Assembly: GCF_900156735.1 (NCBI RefSeq)
Contig: NZ_FTOL01000003.1
Span: 310,001 to 374,000, forward strand
From: Chryseobacterium ureilyticum
GTDB taxonomy: Bacteria; Bacteroidota; Bacteroidia; Flavobacteriales; Weeksellaceae
Reading direction: 5' to 3'
Length of the DNA stretch: 64,000 bases
Position numbers and translations under genes: made by a program. The notes beneath the pieces were generated by a model. That model was not told the DNA's origin and ran no database searches. It saw only the letters and a list, made by a program, of their open reading frames with translations. This document shows positions 31,497 to 39,932 of the stretch, piece after piece; the first letter of the stretch is position 1; each line of letters begins with the position of its first letter.

Positions 31497-32387
31497 TTAC
31501 TTTGACTTTACAATAGAAGAATTTTTTGTGTCAACCGTCAAAGTATAAGAAGGTGAAGAATATGATTTTGGGATTTTAAACTGAAGGACATTCGGGTCTT
31601 TGGTTTTCACCTTTTGAGTTTCAAATATACCTTCACGGCAACTTTCTGTTAAATACTCTGCATAGTTTTTATAATTCCAGTCTTTGGTAAAATAAAGCAC
31701 TCTATATCCTTTTTCTCCATCACTGGCTCCGCACATTCCACAGAAGTTAAAATTGGAAACTTCTTCAAAATAAAGCAGAATTCTGTTCGTATTACTTTCT
31801 GATGTATATGAAATCAACTGATTACCACCAGCTTTGTTAATAATGTCATACGTGTTGATCTTTTTATTGTTTGGTAAGGTCAGATAGTTATTATAACGGT
31901 AAATCATATCATTACCGGTGAAAAGTTTTGCGGGATGTATTTTTTTATTCAGTTGAAAGTACCCGGAAATAATATTTCCTTTGGATGAAGAATGTTCAAA
32001 GATGAGTGACTCCTGAGGTGCTAATGTTTGTGCTATTTCATCCGTTTTTTCTATTTTTTGTCGGGATGTAATTTGTTCTTTAAGATTTTTAGAGTTTATT
32101 TTTTGCTTATTACCAAAGTTATACAAGGATAGATTTCCATAAAAATCATAGATTCCTGTTAAAGGAATTTTCTTCTGATACTTATCATAATAATACCATC
32201 CGTCTACATAATGCTGATACTGGTCACAATCTACAATTCCTGTGTAATTAAGCATAATGGTAATAGGAACGCCTGCAATTTCTCCTTTAAAAGTCTGAGA
32301 AGAATCAGTCACAGCTTTTAATTCAACCTTTTGACTTTTCCCGGAAAAGAAAAAAGATAGAAAGAGAAGAACAAAGATTTTTTTCAT
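31497..32387 (-). CDS. Hypothetical secreted protein
   Basis: A 296-residue exported protein with the signal peptide MKKIFVLLFLSFFFSGKSQ. The body has strand-rich stretches, including YYYDKYQKKIPLTGIYDFYGNLSLYNFG, and one Cys pair in FNFCGMCGASDGEKGYRVLYF. I do not recognise a named domain. It lies 25 bases downstream of the DUF445 gene and could be cotranscribed with it. A palindromic element abuts its 3' end. Confidence 0.6.
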   Translation of the reverse strand: MKKIFVLLFLSFFFSGKSQKVELKAVTDSSQTFKGEIAGVPITIMLNYTGIVDCDQYQHYVDGWYYYDKYQKKIPLTGIYDFYGNLSLYNFGNKQKINSKNLKEQITSRQKIEKTDEIAQTLAPQESLIFEHSSSKGNIISGYFQLNKKIHPAKLFTGNDMIYRYNNYLTLPNNKKINTYDIINKAGGNQLISYTSESNTNRILLYFEEVSNFNFCGMCGASDGEKGYRVLYFTKDWNYKNYAEYLTESCREGIFETQKVKTKDPNVLQFKIPKSYSSPSYTLTVDTKNSSIVKSK

Positions 32388-32412
32388 GGTTGTGAAGTCA
32401 GTATTTTATTTT

Positions 32413-33657
32413 TTAGATGAAAAAATGAGCAATTGTGTAGATAATTAATCCAACCAAGCCGCCTACGAGAGTTCCGTTTACACGTATAAACTGTAGATCT
32501 TTTCCTACTTCCAGTTCCAGCTTTTCACTGAGTTCTTTTCCTTGCCAGTTGCCGACGGTGGTACTGATGAGGTTTCCGAATTGATGTGTGTTTTTCAGAA
32601 TGTATTTGTATGCCGTCACACGAACCCAATGATCAATTTTATTTTGAAGATTTTCATCCGTTTTTAAATTTTGCGAAAACTCATTCAAATTTTTAGAGAG
32701 ATAATTTTTGAGAGCAGAATGATCTTCCTGTAATTCTTTCATTAGCGTTTTCTTGATGGAAACCCAGATGTCATTGGAATATTCATCCAGCTTATCATTT
32801 TTCAGGAGCCCGTTTTTAATCGTTTTAAACTCGTCATCCCATTTAGTATCTTCCTTAAGATCTACTGAGAATTCATGAATTTTTTGAGTAATTAATGCTC
32901 TTACTTCATGTTCCGGATTTTCCTCAATTTCTTTAAAGAAATCAGACAGCCCATCGGCAATCTTATCAGCAATCTTATTATCTACAAAAGATGGAATAAA
33001 CGAGTAGCTTCCTTGCTTTACACGATCTTTGATCATCTCATCATTGGCGATAATATATTCCTTAATTTGTTTTGAGAGATTGGTAACAATTCTTTGATGG
33101 TCATTTTTTTCCAGAATATAATTGATCCCGTTTCCTACGACTTTATTAAGTTTAATGTCATCGGTCATATCAGATACTTTTTTACTGATAAATTGACTTA
33201 CTGTAGAATCATCAAGTTTGTTGAGAATATCAAGAATGATGTCTGAAATGTTTTTGATCAGAATCTCCTGGCTTTTTTCCTTTCCAAGCCATTCTCCTAC
33301 AAAATTGGAAATTTTAAGTTTTTGAATATAAGGACGAATATTTTGTGGTGAAAGAAAGTTACTTACTACAAAACTTCCCAGATTATCCCCCAGTTTTTGC
33401 TTACTGTTTTCAATCAGATTGGTATGAGGAATAGGAAGCCCAAGCGGATGACGGAATAAAGCGGTTACAGCAAACCAGTCTGCTAGAGCACCTACCATAG
33501 CTGCTTCTGCAAAAGCACGTACATAGCCGATCCAATGAGAATCATTAGACTTCTGGAGAATTGTCGTAACAATAAAAATAAGAGCCATCAGAACAAATAG
33601 TCCTGTAGCAAATGCTTTATATTTCCTGAGCTGTTTTCTTTTTGCTTCGTCATTCAT
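32413..33657 (-). CDS. DUF445 family membrane protein (YjiN-like)
   Basis: A 414-residue protein with an N-terminal membrane segment (GLFVLMALIFIVTTILQ), a DUF445 signature (RAFAEAAMVGALADWFAVTALFRHPLGLPIPHTNLI), a long helical middle and a C-terminal hydrophobic anchor (GTLVGGLVGLIIYTIAHFF). The function of the family is unknown. The ATG at 33657 is used, because a perfect -7 box (TAAATTTG, 33663-33670) lies just before it and inside the longer TTG-initiated frame. Confidence 0.9.
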   Translation of the reverse strand: MNDEAKRKQLRKYKAFATGLFVLMALIFIVTTILQKSNDSHWIGYVRAFAEAAMVGALADWFAVTALFRHPLGLPIPHTNLIENSKQKLGDNLGSFVVSNFLSPQNIRPYIQKLKISNFVGEWLGKEKSQEILIKNISDIILDILNKLDDSTVSQFISKKVSDMTDDIKLNKVVGNGINYILEKNDHQRIVTNLSKQIKEYIIANDEMIKDRVKQGSYSFIPSFVDNKIADKIADGLSDFFKEIEENPEHEVRALITQKIHEFSVDLKEDTKWDDEFKTIKNGLLKNDKLDEYSNDIWVSIKKTLMKELQEDHSALKNYLSKNLNEFSQNLKTDENLQNKIDHWVRVTAYKYILKNTHQFGNLISTTVGNWQGKELSEKLELEVGKDLQFIRVNGTLVGGLVGLIIYTIAHFFI

Positions 33658-33662
33658 ATTCT

Positions 33663-33670
33663 CAAATTTA
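33663..33670 (-). promoter_or_regulatory. -7 promoter box of the DUF445 gene
   Basis: On the minus strand it reads TAAATTTG, six bases before the ATG at 33657, so the transcript is nearly leaderless. Confidence 0.5.
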
Positions 33671-33775
33671 CTAAATTTGGTTATCAAATCATCCAATATT
33701 TAAACCACAATAGAACCAAGAGTTTTAAATATACTATCACTTTTGTGGTTAAGAAATAAATAATTAAAATTTGTG

Positions 33776-34303
33776 ATGAAATTTTTAGTTTCAATCATCA
33801 TATTAATCTTTCTGCAGGCTTGTAAGCAGAAACAGCAACCCATTAAAATTACTTCTATGGAAAATACAGATGCAAAAAATAATCCATACTATTCAAGAAC
33901 TGATACCACAAAACTGAATGTTTCCAACGATGAATGGAAAAAAATTCTTGCTCCAGATCTTTACGCAATATCCAGAGAAGCTGCAACAGAAAGGGCTTTT
34001 ACCGGAAAATACAATGAATTTGATGAAGTGGGAGATTACTATTGTGCTGTTTGTGGAAACCATCTTTTCCGTTCTACCTCCAAATTTGCAAGCAGTTGTG
34101 GCTGGCCAAGTTTCTTTGAGGCAGATAAAGAAGGTGTTTATTATAAAAGAGATCAAACCTACGGAATGGATAGGGTAGAAGTGCTTTGTAAGAGATGTGA
34201 TTCTCATTTGGGACATGTCTTTGATGACGGTCCAAAGCCTACTGGGCTGAGGTATTGCATGAATTCTGTGAGCCTGGAGTTTGTAGGAGATTCACAAAAA
34301 TAA
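33776..34303 (+). CDS. msrB: Peptide-methionine (R)-S-oxide reductase, lipoprotein
   Basis: Repairs methionine-R-sulfoxide in exported proteins. The N-terminus MKFLVSIIILIFLQAC is a lipoprotein signal with lipobox LQAC. The MsrB domain (about residues 45-170) has the zinc pairs CAVCG and CKRCD, GWPSFFEA, HLGHVFDDGP, and catalytic Cys in RYCMNSVSLEF. The start is ATG at 33776; a GTG directly before it is also possible. Confidence 0.95.
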   Translation: MKFLVSIIILIFLQACKQKQQPIKITSMENTDAKNNPYYSRTDTTKLNVSNDEWKKILAPDLYAISREAATERAFTGKYNEFDEVGDYYCAVCGNHLFRSTSKFASSCGWPSFFEADKEGVYYKRDQTYGMDRVEVLCKRCDSHLGHVFDDGPKPTGLRYCMNSVSLEFVGDSQK

Positions 34304-34372
34304 TGAGCTTTATTTCACAGAATCAGGACGTTAAAGTTTCTTAAATTGAGTTAAACTTTGTAGAGTTATAAC

Positions 34373-34401
34373 TTGTTGATAGCTATGTTTTTATAATTTT
34401 G
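34373..34401 (+). promoter_or_regulatory. Promoter of the L,D-transpeptidase gene
   Basis: TTG (34373-34375), 18 bases, then TAATTTTG (34394-34401) fits the Bacteroidota promoter pattern, 31 bases before the start codon. Confidence 0.62.
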
Positions 34402-34432
34402 CCCCACTAATTTGGAATTAATATATTATTGA

Positions 34433-35194
34433 ATGAAAGGATTTTACGGCGTATTAAGCCTTGTTTACATGGTGTCGACTTCATTCTATCTTTCTCCAAG
34501 AATGGTGGTAAAGAATGAAAATGTCAACACAACAAAAACCGAAAAAGTAGCTGAAACGAAATCTGGGAAGAATACCACAACTGTTGCTGTGTCTTCGTCA
34601 GAAGCATTATACCAATCAATTGAATTTGATCCGGAACATGAACTTAACTATGAAGTTTTCTCTAAAGCATTAACGGGATTTGAAAATCTTAAAAAAGCAG
34701 GATTGCTTACCGATGAGTCGCATTTATTGACTATCTGCGATTTTTCTATGTCTTCTAATACGAAAAGACTTTGGGTAATTGATCTTAATGACAAAAAAGT
34801 ACTGTTCAACTCATTGGTTGCCCACGGTAAAAATACAGGCGAAGAATTTGCTACGAATTTTTCTAACACGGAAAGTTCGCGGCAGAGCAGCATGGGATTT
34901 TATATCACAGATGCAACATACCAGGGAGATAACGGATATTCATTAAGATTATTAGGAATGGATAAAGGATTCAATGATGCAGCGTATAGAAGGGCTATTG
35001 TCATGCATGGAGCAGATTATGTAAGTGATACATTTGCTACAATACATAAGAGAATTGGAAGAAGTTGGGGATGTCCGGCAGTTCCTAGAGAATTATCACA
35101 ATCCATGATCAATACAATAAAAGGGAGAAATTTACTTTTCATTTATTATCCTGATCAAAATTACCTTTCCTCTTCGGAATGGTTAAAAGCATAA
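34433..35194 (+). CDS. Murein L,D-transpeptidase catalytic-domain protein (YkuD_2)
   Basis: A 253-residue exported protein of the YkuD_2 family (murein L,D-transpeptidase fold). The N-terminus MKGFYGVLSLVYMVSTSFYLS is a signal peptide. The catalytic core lies in residues 175-235: AIVMHGADYVSD, then GRSWGCPAVPRE with the nucleophilic Cys in SWGCPA. It probably makes or edits 3-3 cross-links, but the family's activity is not well tested. Confidence 0.9.
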   Translation: MKGFYGVLSLVYMVSTSFYLSPRMVVKNENVNTTKTEKVAETKSGKNTTTVAVSSSEALYQSIEFDPEHELNYEVFSKALTGFENLKKAGLLTDESHLLTICDFSMSSNTKRLWVIDLNDKKVLFNSLVAHGKNTGEEFATNFSNTESSRQSSMGFYITDATYQGDNGYSLRLLGMDKGFNDAAYRRAIVMHGADYVSDTFATIHKRIGRSWGCPAVPRELSQSMINTIKGRNLLFIYYPDQNYLSSSEWLKA

Positions 35195-35197
35195 GAA

Positions 35198-35225
35198 AAA
35201 GCAGTCTAATCAGACTGCTTTTTTA
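35198..35225. terminator. Bidirectional terminator between L,D-transpeptidase and sensor kinase
   Basis: The arms AAAGCAGTCT (35198-35207) and AGACTGCTTT (35212-35221) with T-runs on both sides. The last codons and the stop of the minus-strand kinase gene are part of the stem. Confidence 0.88.
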
Positions 35226-36589
35226 TTTTTAAATGAAAACTCTATGGTAAATATACTTCCTTTAGAAATCTTCGAATCTACATAAAGATTTCCACCATGA
35301 ATTTCTACAATTCTTTTTACAATAGAAAGCCCAATTCCGTTTCCTTTTTCAAAATTTTTATTGGAACCTCTGTAAAACAATTCAAATATTTTTGATAGAT
35401 CCTGTTCTGATATTCCTATACCATGATCTATAAAACGGATTTTTATAGATTGGCTGTGTGCTTCAATTTCTACACGGCAGCTTTTGTCTTCAGAATATTT
35501 ACAGGCATTTTCCATAAGATTTGAAAAGGCAACTTGCAGTAGATAAGGGTTGCCATACCAATCATAATTGCTTTCTTCTTCATCATTACTTATATAATTG
35601 ATCCCGATTTTATAATGGGTGTTTTTTTTAATCAGTGCCAGCTTTGCTTCTGCTAAAATTTCATCTAAACGAATATTGGCAAAACTAATCTGTGAAACGT
35701 CATAACTAGCTCTCGCAAAATCTAAAAGTGCTGATGAAAGTTCTGATGCATCATTAGCATCCTGAAGAGCATTGTCAATAGAAAGTTTATAGTCATCCAA
35801 TGTTACATTCAGCTCTTTCGCAAGTTCCAGTTCTGCAATAAGGATAGAAAGCGGCGTCCGAAATTCATGAGAAATGGTAGTAACAAATTGTTTATGATTA
35901 TTAAACGACTTTTCCAGCCTGTTAAAAGTAGAGTTGAACGTTTCTGTAAGTTCGTAAATTTCATCTTTGGCTTTTGGAATATCAAGACGTTTGTTGAGAT
36001 TATGTTCTGAAATATCACGGATTTGAAGAATGATGTCTTTTAAAGGTTTCAAAGTATAATATGAAAAAAGAAACCCGATAATAAAAATAACAATAACCGA
36101 ACTAATATAAATGATAATAATATCTTTCTTAAACTCTGCGATATGAGCATTTCCCGTTACATCCACTGCGCTTCCGATGATATAATAATCTTCTCCTGCT
36201 GATTTGAATTTAATAGCGATGTATTGGCGGTCACCCTGTTGCCAGAATATTCTGTTTTTGTTGGATTTGATGATTTTATCAAGATACTTTTCATTGCTTT
36301 TCAATGGTGGAATATCCGTAAATGTCAGATCTTTTTTACTGTTATAAACACTGATATCAGCCTCATTCAATAATTTCTGATTTCTCTGGTGCAGTTCACG
36401 GATTTTTTCATCACTGATTCGGACATCAAAAATAAATTCAGAACGCCAGATTACTTTATATCCTAAACGATCATTAAACTCATCTTCCCTGTTTTTTTCA
36501 GAAACAACATAAAGGACATAGGCAAACATAAAGAGAATACCTGCTGTAAGGATTGCGTAAATTAATGCTGTTCTGGTTGCTATTTTCAT
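35210..36589 (-). CDS. Sensor histidine kinase
   Basis: Membrane histidine kinase of 459 aa. Two membrane segments (about residues 8-30 and 153-178) enclose a periplasmic sensing region of about 120 residues. A HAMP segment follows (about 180-235), then HisKA with the phospho-acceptor His in TISHEFRTPLS (about residue 240), and HATPase motifs NLMENACKYSED (N box), DHGIGIS (G1) and GNGIGLSIV (G2). The stop codon lies in a shared terminator. Its start overlaps the stop of the response regulator gene by four bases. Cognate output: see the 11-base repeats at 37407. Confidence 0.95.
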   Translation of the reverse strand: MKIATRTALIYAILTAGILFMFAYVLYVVSEKNREDEFNDRLGYKVIWRSEFIFDVRISDEKIRELHQRNQKLLNEADISVYNSKKDLTFTDIPPLKSNEKYLDKIIKSNKNRIFWQQGDRQYIAIKFKSAGEDYYIIGSAVDVTGNAHIAEFKKDIIIIYISSVIVIFIIGFLFSYYTLKPLKDIILQIRDISEHNLNKRLDIPKAKDEIYELTETFNSTFNRLEKSFNNHKQFVTTISHEFRTPLSILIAELELAKELNVTLDDYKLSIDNALQDANDASELSSALLDFARASYDVSQISFANIRLDEILAEAKLALIKKNTHYKIGINYISNDEEESNYDWYGNPYLLQVAFSNLMENACKYSEDKSCRVEIEAHSQSIKIRFIDHGIGISEQDLSKIFELFYRGSNKNFEKGNGIGLSIVKRIVEIHGGNLYVDSKISKGSIFTIEFSFKNKKAV

Positions 36590-37272
36590 AATTCTGAAGC
36601 GAAAATAAATCCTACACCCGGCTTGGTGTGAATAAGTTTAGTATCAAAATTTTTATCAATTTTTTTTCGTAGATAGGCTATGTAGACATCAATGTAGTTG
36701 GTTCCGGTATCAAAATGATTTCCCCAAACATTATCGGCAATTTCTTCACGGGTGAGAATTCTTTCCGCATTGCTTACCAGAAAAACAAGGAGTTTGAATT
36801 CTTTCGGCGTAAGTTCTATTTCTTCGCTGTTTCTGAAGACACGATTGATTTTTTTATTAATCTTAAGATCATGATATTCCAGATCGTTGAGGTAGGTTTC
36901 TTTGGTTTTGTTTGAGCTTCTTTGGAGAATGGCTTTTATTCTGACAAAAAGTTCTCTTATTTCAAAGGGCTTTACCATATAATCACCAGCTCCTGCATCA
37001 AATCCTTCTACCTTCTCATCAATTGTTCCTAATGCTGTAAGCATGATAACCGGTAAGTCAGGATATTTCTGTTTAATAAATTTGCATAAATCTATTCCGT
37101 TCATTTTGGGAAGCATAATGTCTGTAATTGCCAGATCAAAGGTTAATTTATTAAGCAAAACGACAGCATCTTCCGCGTCTTCTGAAATGTATACCTGATA
37201 GTCCTGGCTTTCAAGACCTCGCTTTAATAAACTTGAAACCCGTGAATTATCTTCTATTATTAAAATTCTCAT
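36586..37272 (-). CDS. OmpR/PhoB-family response regulator
   Basis: A 228-residue regulator. The receiver has acidic pocket Glu7-Asp8 and phospho-acceptor Asp51 (AITDIMLPKMNG), and conserved Thr/Lys in MLTALG and VKPF. The C-terminal winged helix contains ELTPKEFKLLVFLVSN and TNYIDVYIAYLRKKID. It forms an operon with the downstream kinase. The divergent porin operon has three tandem 11-base repeats at its promoter, the usual type of site for this family. Confidence 0.95.
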   Translation of the reverse strand: MRILIIEDNSRVSSLLKRGLESQDYQVYISEDAEDAVVLLNKLTFDLAITDIMLPKMNGIDLCKFIKQKYPDLPVIMLTALGTIDEKVEGFDAGAGDYMVKPFEIRELFVRIKAILQRSSNKTKETYLNDLEYHDLKINKKINRVFRNSEEIELTPKEFKLLVFLVSNAERILTREEIADNVWGNHFDTGTNYIDVYIAYLRKKIDKNFDTKLIHTKPGVGFIFASEL

Positions 37273-37406
37273 AAGGAAATATTAAGGGTGTTGAAGGCTG
37301 ATATTCAGGTTAGTATTTTGTTTTTAAAATATTGATTCTCAGATTGCCTTAAGCCCTTTGCAAAGGTATTTCTTATTTTCTTTTTATGGTAACAGATTAA
37401 CTCTTT

Positions 37407-37473
37407 TAATAGTTTTCTATAAGGTTTCTAATAGTTTTCTAATAACGGTACCGGCTTTCCCGATCTAATTTTG
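37407..37473 (+). promoter_or_regulatory. Three 11-base direct repeats and -7 box before the porin operon
   Basis: TAATAGTTTTC (37407-37417), TATAAGGTTTC (37418-37428) and TAATAGTTTTC (37429-37439) are contiguous direct repeats at one helical turn each. They are followed by the -7 box TAATTTTG (37466-37473). The last repeat ends at the expected -33 position, so they suit activation by an OmpR-type regulator, presumably the divergent one. Confidence 0.68.
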
Positions 37474-37512
37474 TCCCGTTGAAATCAACAAAAAAGATTA
37501 GAACAGAAAAAT

Positions 37513-38841
37513 ATGAAGACAAGATCTTTCAGAACCGGAATCGCTTTATTTGTCCTGTTGGGAATTGCGGGAAAATTAGAAGCTCAGAAAAAAAATGATT
37601 TTAATAATCCGGGATTGACTCATTATTTTAATGATGAACATTCACGTTATATTTCCCTGAGCGGTTATGCAGAATTATGGGCAAGATATACCCAGCTTAA
37701 CCCTGGGAGCCTTATCAATAACGAAGCTAAATCAGATGCTTCCGACCTTTCTCTTCGCAGAGTTCGGGTAAAAATGACGTATAAACCTACTGAAAAATTA
37801 ATGTTTGTATTACAGGGAGGAACTACCAATGTCAATGTCAATGCAAAAGGTAGTAATTACTTTGATTTATTGGATGCTTATGCAGAATATGCTTTTAGTG
37901 ATAAAATAGCTTTTGGGGCTGGGCGTTCTACATGGAGAGGGCTTTCAAGATTTACCACAGGTCCTTTGAATACACTGCTGTATGATTTACCGGCATATGC
38001 GACATCTAATGCAGGTGCTACCGATTATACTGTACGTGAACTCAGTGCTTATATTAAAGGGCAGCTTGGTAAATTTGATTATCGATTGGTTGTTGCGGAT
38101 CCTTATACCATGGCTACTTCAGATCCTAAATTTAATGTGGCTACTTTCAGTAAAAATTCCCCAGGAAAAGATTTTTCAGGTTATTTCAGATATGCTTTTT
38201 TGGATAAAGAAAATATTTCAACACCTTTTAATTCAGGTACCTATGTTGGAAAAAAGAATGTGTTGAGTCTGGGAGTAGGTTTTGATTATATCCATAATGC
38301 TTTATGGCACCAGGATGCTGCTAAGAATACTGTGAATGATGATATGAAGAGTTTTGCAGTAGACTTGTTTTATGATGCTCCTTTAAATAAAGAGAAAGGA
38401 ACCTCGGTAAGTGCGTATGGAATGGCAATGCATAACGACTATGGACCTAATTATATCCGCTATGTAGGGACAAACAACCCAGCTACTTCAGTAGACGTCA
38501 CACAAGCCAGTCTAAACGGTCCCGGAAATGCTATGCCGGTGATTGGAACAGGAAATACCTATTATTTACAATTAGGAGGAACGCTTCCTTATTTAGATAA
38601 AGAAAAGAAAAACCTTCAGCTTCAGCCTGCTGTTGGAGTACAGTTGTCCGATTTAAAAGGGCTTCATGATAATGCTGTAGTCTATGATGCAGGAATATCA
38701 CTATTGATGAATGGAATGTCTTCGAGATTAACCTTTGATGCTCAGAATAGACCTGTCTACGCTAATGATCCTTCGAATAATGCGGTTGTTTCAGATAGAA
38801 AATGGCAATTTGTCCTTAAATACAGAATTGATTTTAATTAA
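37513..38841 (+). CDS. Porin-type outer membrane beta-barrel protein
   Basis: A 442-residue outer membrane protein with the signal peptide MKTRSFRTGIALFVLLGIAGKLEAQ. It has the alternating-strand character of a trimeric porin of the OprP/phosphate-selective group (SDLSLRRVRVKMTYKPTEKLMFVLQGG). It ends in an aromatic-type terminal strand (WQFVLKYRIDF). The substrate is unknown. It is the first gene of a three-gene operon divergent from a two-component system. Confidence 0.82.
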   Translation: MKTRSFRTGIALFVLLGIAGKLEAQKKNDFNNPGLTHYFNDEHSRYISLSGYAELWARYTQLNPGSLINNEAKSDASDLSLRRVRVKMTYKPTEKLMFVLQGGTTNVNVNAKGSNYFDLLDAYAEYAFSDKIAFGAGRSTWRGLSRFTTGPLNTLLYDLPAYATSNAGATDYTVRELSAYIKGQLGKFDYRLVVADPYTMATSDPKFNVATFSKNSPGKDFSGYFRYAFLDKENISTPFNSGTYVGKKNVLSLGVGFDYIHNALWHQDAAKNTVNDDMKSFAVDLFYDAPLNKEKGTSVSAYGMAMHNDYGPNYIRYVGTNNPATSVDVTQASLNGPGNAMPVIGTGNTYYLQLGGTLPYLDKEKKNLQLQPAVGVQLSDLKGLHDNAVVYDAGISLLMNGMSSRLTFDAQNRPVYANDPSNNAVVSDRKWQFVLKYRIDFN

Positions 38842-38846
38842 AATAT

Positions 38847-39272
38847 ATGACTATGGAGAGAAGAAAGTTTTTATTCCGGTCGGTACAGGCTTCAGCTTTG
38901 TTACTTATTTCCGGAAATATGTTTGCCTCTGCTTTACCAATGTTTAATCCTATAAAAAAGAAAAAAATGTACTTCCATTATTTATTATTCTGGCTCAGAA
39001 AAGACCTTTCGGAGCAAGAAGTTAAAGAGTTTGAAAATTTTTTTGAAGGTCTTAAAAAACTTCCTTACCAGAAAAATCTCCGTTACGGAAAGCCCGCCGC
39101 TTCAAGCCCGCGAGATGTTCTGGACAATACGTTTACCTATAATGCATCTATGGAATTTGACAGCCTGGAAGAACTGGAAGCTTATGGGCAACTTCCTGAA
39201 CATCTTGCATTGGTGCAAAAATACAAACCATTCTTTGAAAGAATGTTAGTTCATGATACTGTATATAATTAA
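38847..39272 (+). CDS. Exported Dabb-type (stress-responsive A/B barrel) protein
   Basis: A 141-residue exported protein. The N-terminus MTMERRKFLFRSVQASALLL has a twin-arginine-like motif. The following 100 residues have the Dabb barrel pattern FHYLLFWLRKDLSEQEVKEFENFFEGLKKL and the ending LALVQKYKPFFERMLVHDT. It lies six bases after the porin gene. Its role is unknown; the porin, Dabb and cupin partners suggest uptake or detoxification of a small molecule. Confidence 0.78.
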   Translation: MTMERRKFLFRSVQASALLLISGNMFASALPMFNPIKKKKMYFHYLLFWLRKDLSEQEVKEFENFFEGLKKLPYQKNLRYGKPAASSPRDVLDNTFTYNASMEFDSLEELEAYGQLPEHLALVQKYKPFFERMLVHDTVYN

Positions 39273-39292
39273 AAATAAAATTTAAATTTATA

Positions 39293-39772
39293 ATGAAAAA
39301 AATCATTAAAGGCTTCAGCCTTGTTTTAGCATTAAGCACCGTAGGATTTATGAATGGACAACATAAAAATCATAAAAACGTAAGCGTAACCCCGGAAGAA
39401 TCTACAGAGTTTATTCCTGCTATAAGATTAATTAATAATCCGGATGGCTCATGCTCTTTCGAAAAAGGAAAGATTCCGACTCTTAAACACATGAATACAA
39501 CCACTTTCTGGATGAGCAACAAGACAGAAGAATGGGAGAAAAATGCCCATCCTGCTCCCAGAAGGCAGTATGTGATTACCATTAAAGGAAATATCAGATT
39601 TAAGGTAACTGATGGCTCTACTTTCATGATTAAACCAGGAGTGGTACTTCTTGCTGAAGACCTTAAAGGAACGGGACACAGCTGGGACATGGTGAAAAGT
39701 AAAGAGTGGGAAAGATTATATATTCCTATTGCGGAAAATGCGGATGACTTTTTCGTACGCGACGGACAATAA
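39293..39772 (+). CDS. Exported cupin-fold protein
   Basis: A 159-residue protein with the signal peptide MKKIIKGFSLVLALSTVGFMNGQ. A single cupin domain covers residues 60-150: HPAPRRQYVITIKGNIRFKVTDG (first motif), FMIKPGVVLLAEDLKGTGHSW (second motif). The possible metal ligands are His80 (NAHPAP) and His (GTGHSW). It is the last gene of the porin operon, ended by the hairpin at 39816. Confidence 0.8.
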   Translation: MKKIIKGFSLVLALSTVGFMNGQHKNHKNVSVTPEESTEFIPAIRLINNPDGSCSFEKGKIPTLKHMNTTTFWMSNKTEEWEKNAHPAPRRQYVITIKGNIRFKVTDGSTFMIKPGVVLLAEDLKGTGHSWDMVKSKEWERLYIPIAENADDFFVRDGQ

Positions 39773-39815
39773 CTTTTAATACAACTCTTTTATAGAGTAT
39801 ATTCGTTATGTTTTG

Positions 39816-39840
39816 AAGCAGCCAATGGGCTGCTTTTTCT
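39816..39840 (+). terminator. Terminator of the porin operon
   Basis: AAGCAGCC (39816-39823), loop AATG, GGCTGCTT (39828-39835), then a T-rich run. Confidence 0.88.
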
Positions 39841-39883
39841 TTATAATAAAATCTGCTTTATCTGCTCAATCAAGGAAACAAAA

Positions 39884-39913
39884 TAAAAATCCCTATGCAA
39901 AAGCACAGGGATT
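39884..39913 (-). terminator. Terminator of fabF
   Basis: On the minus strand AATCCCT and AGGGATT arms (39888-39913) are followed by a T-rich run, 20 bases after the stop. Confidence 0.75.
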
Positions 39914-39932
39914 AAAAATTATTATTTTAGAA

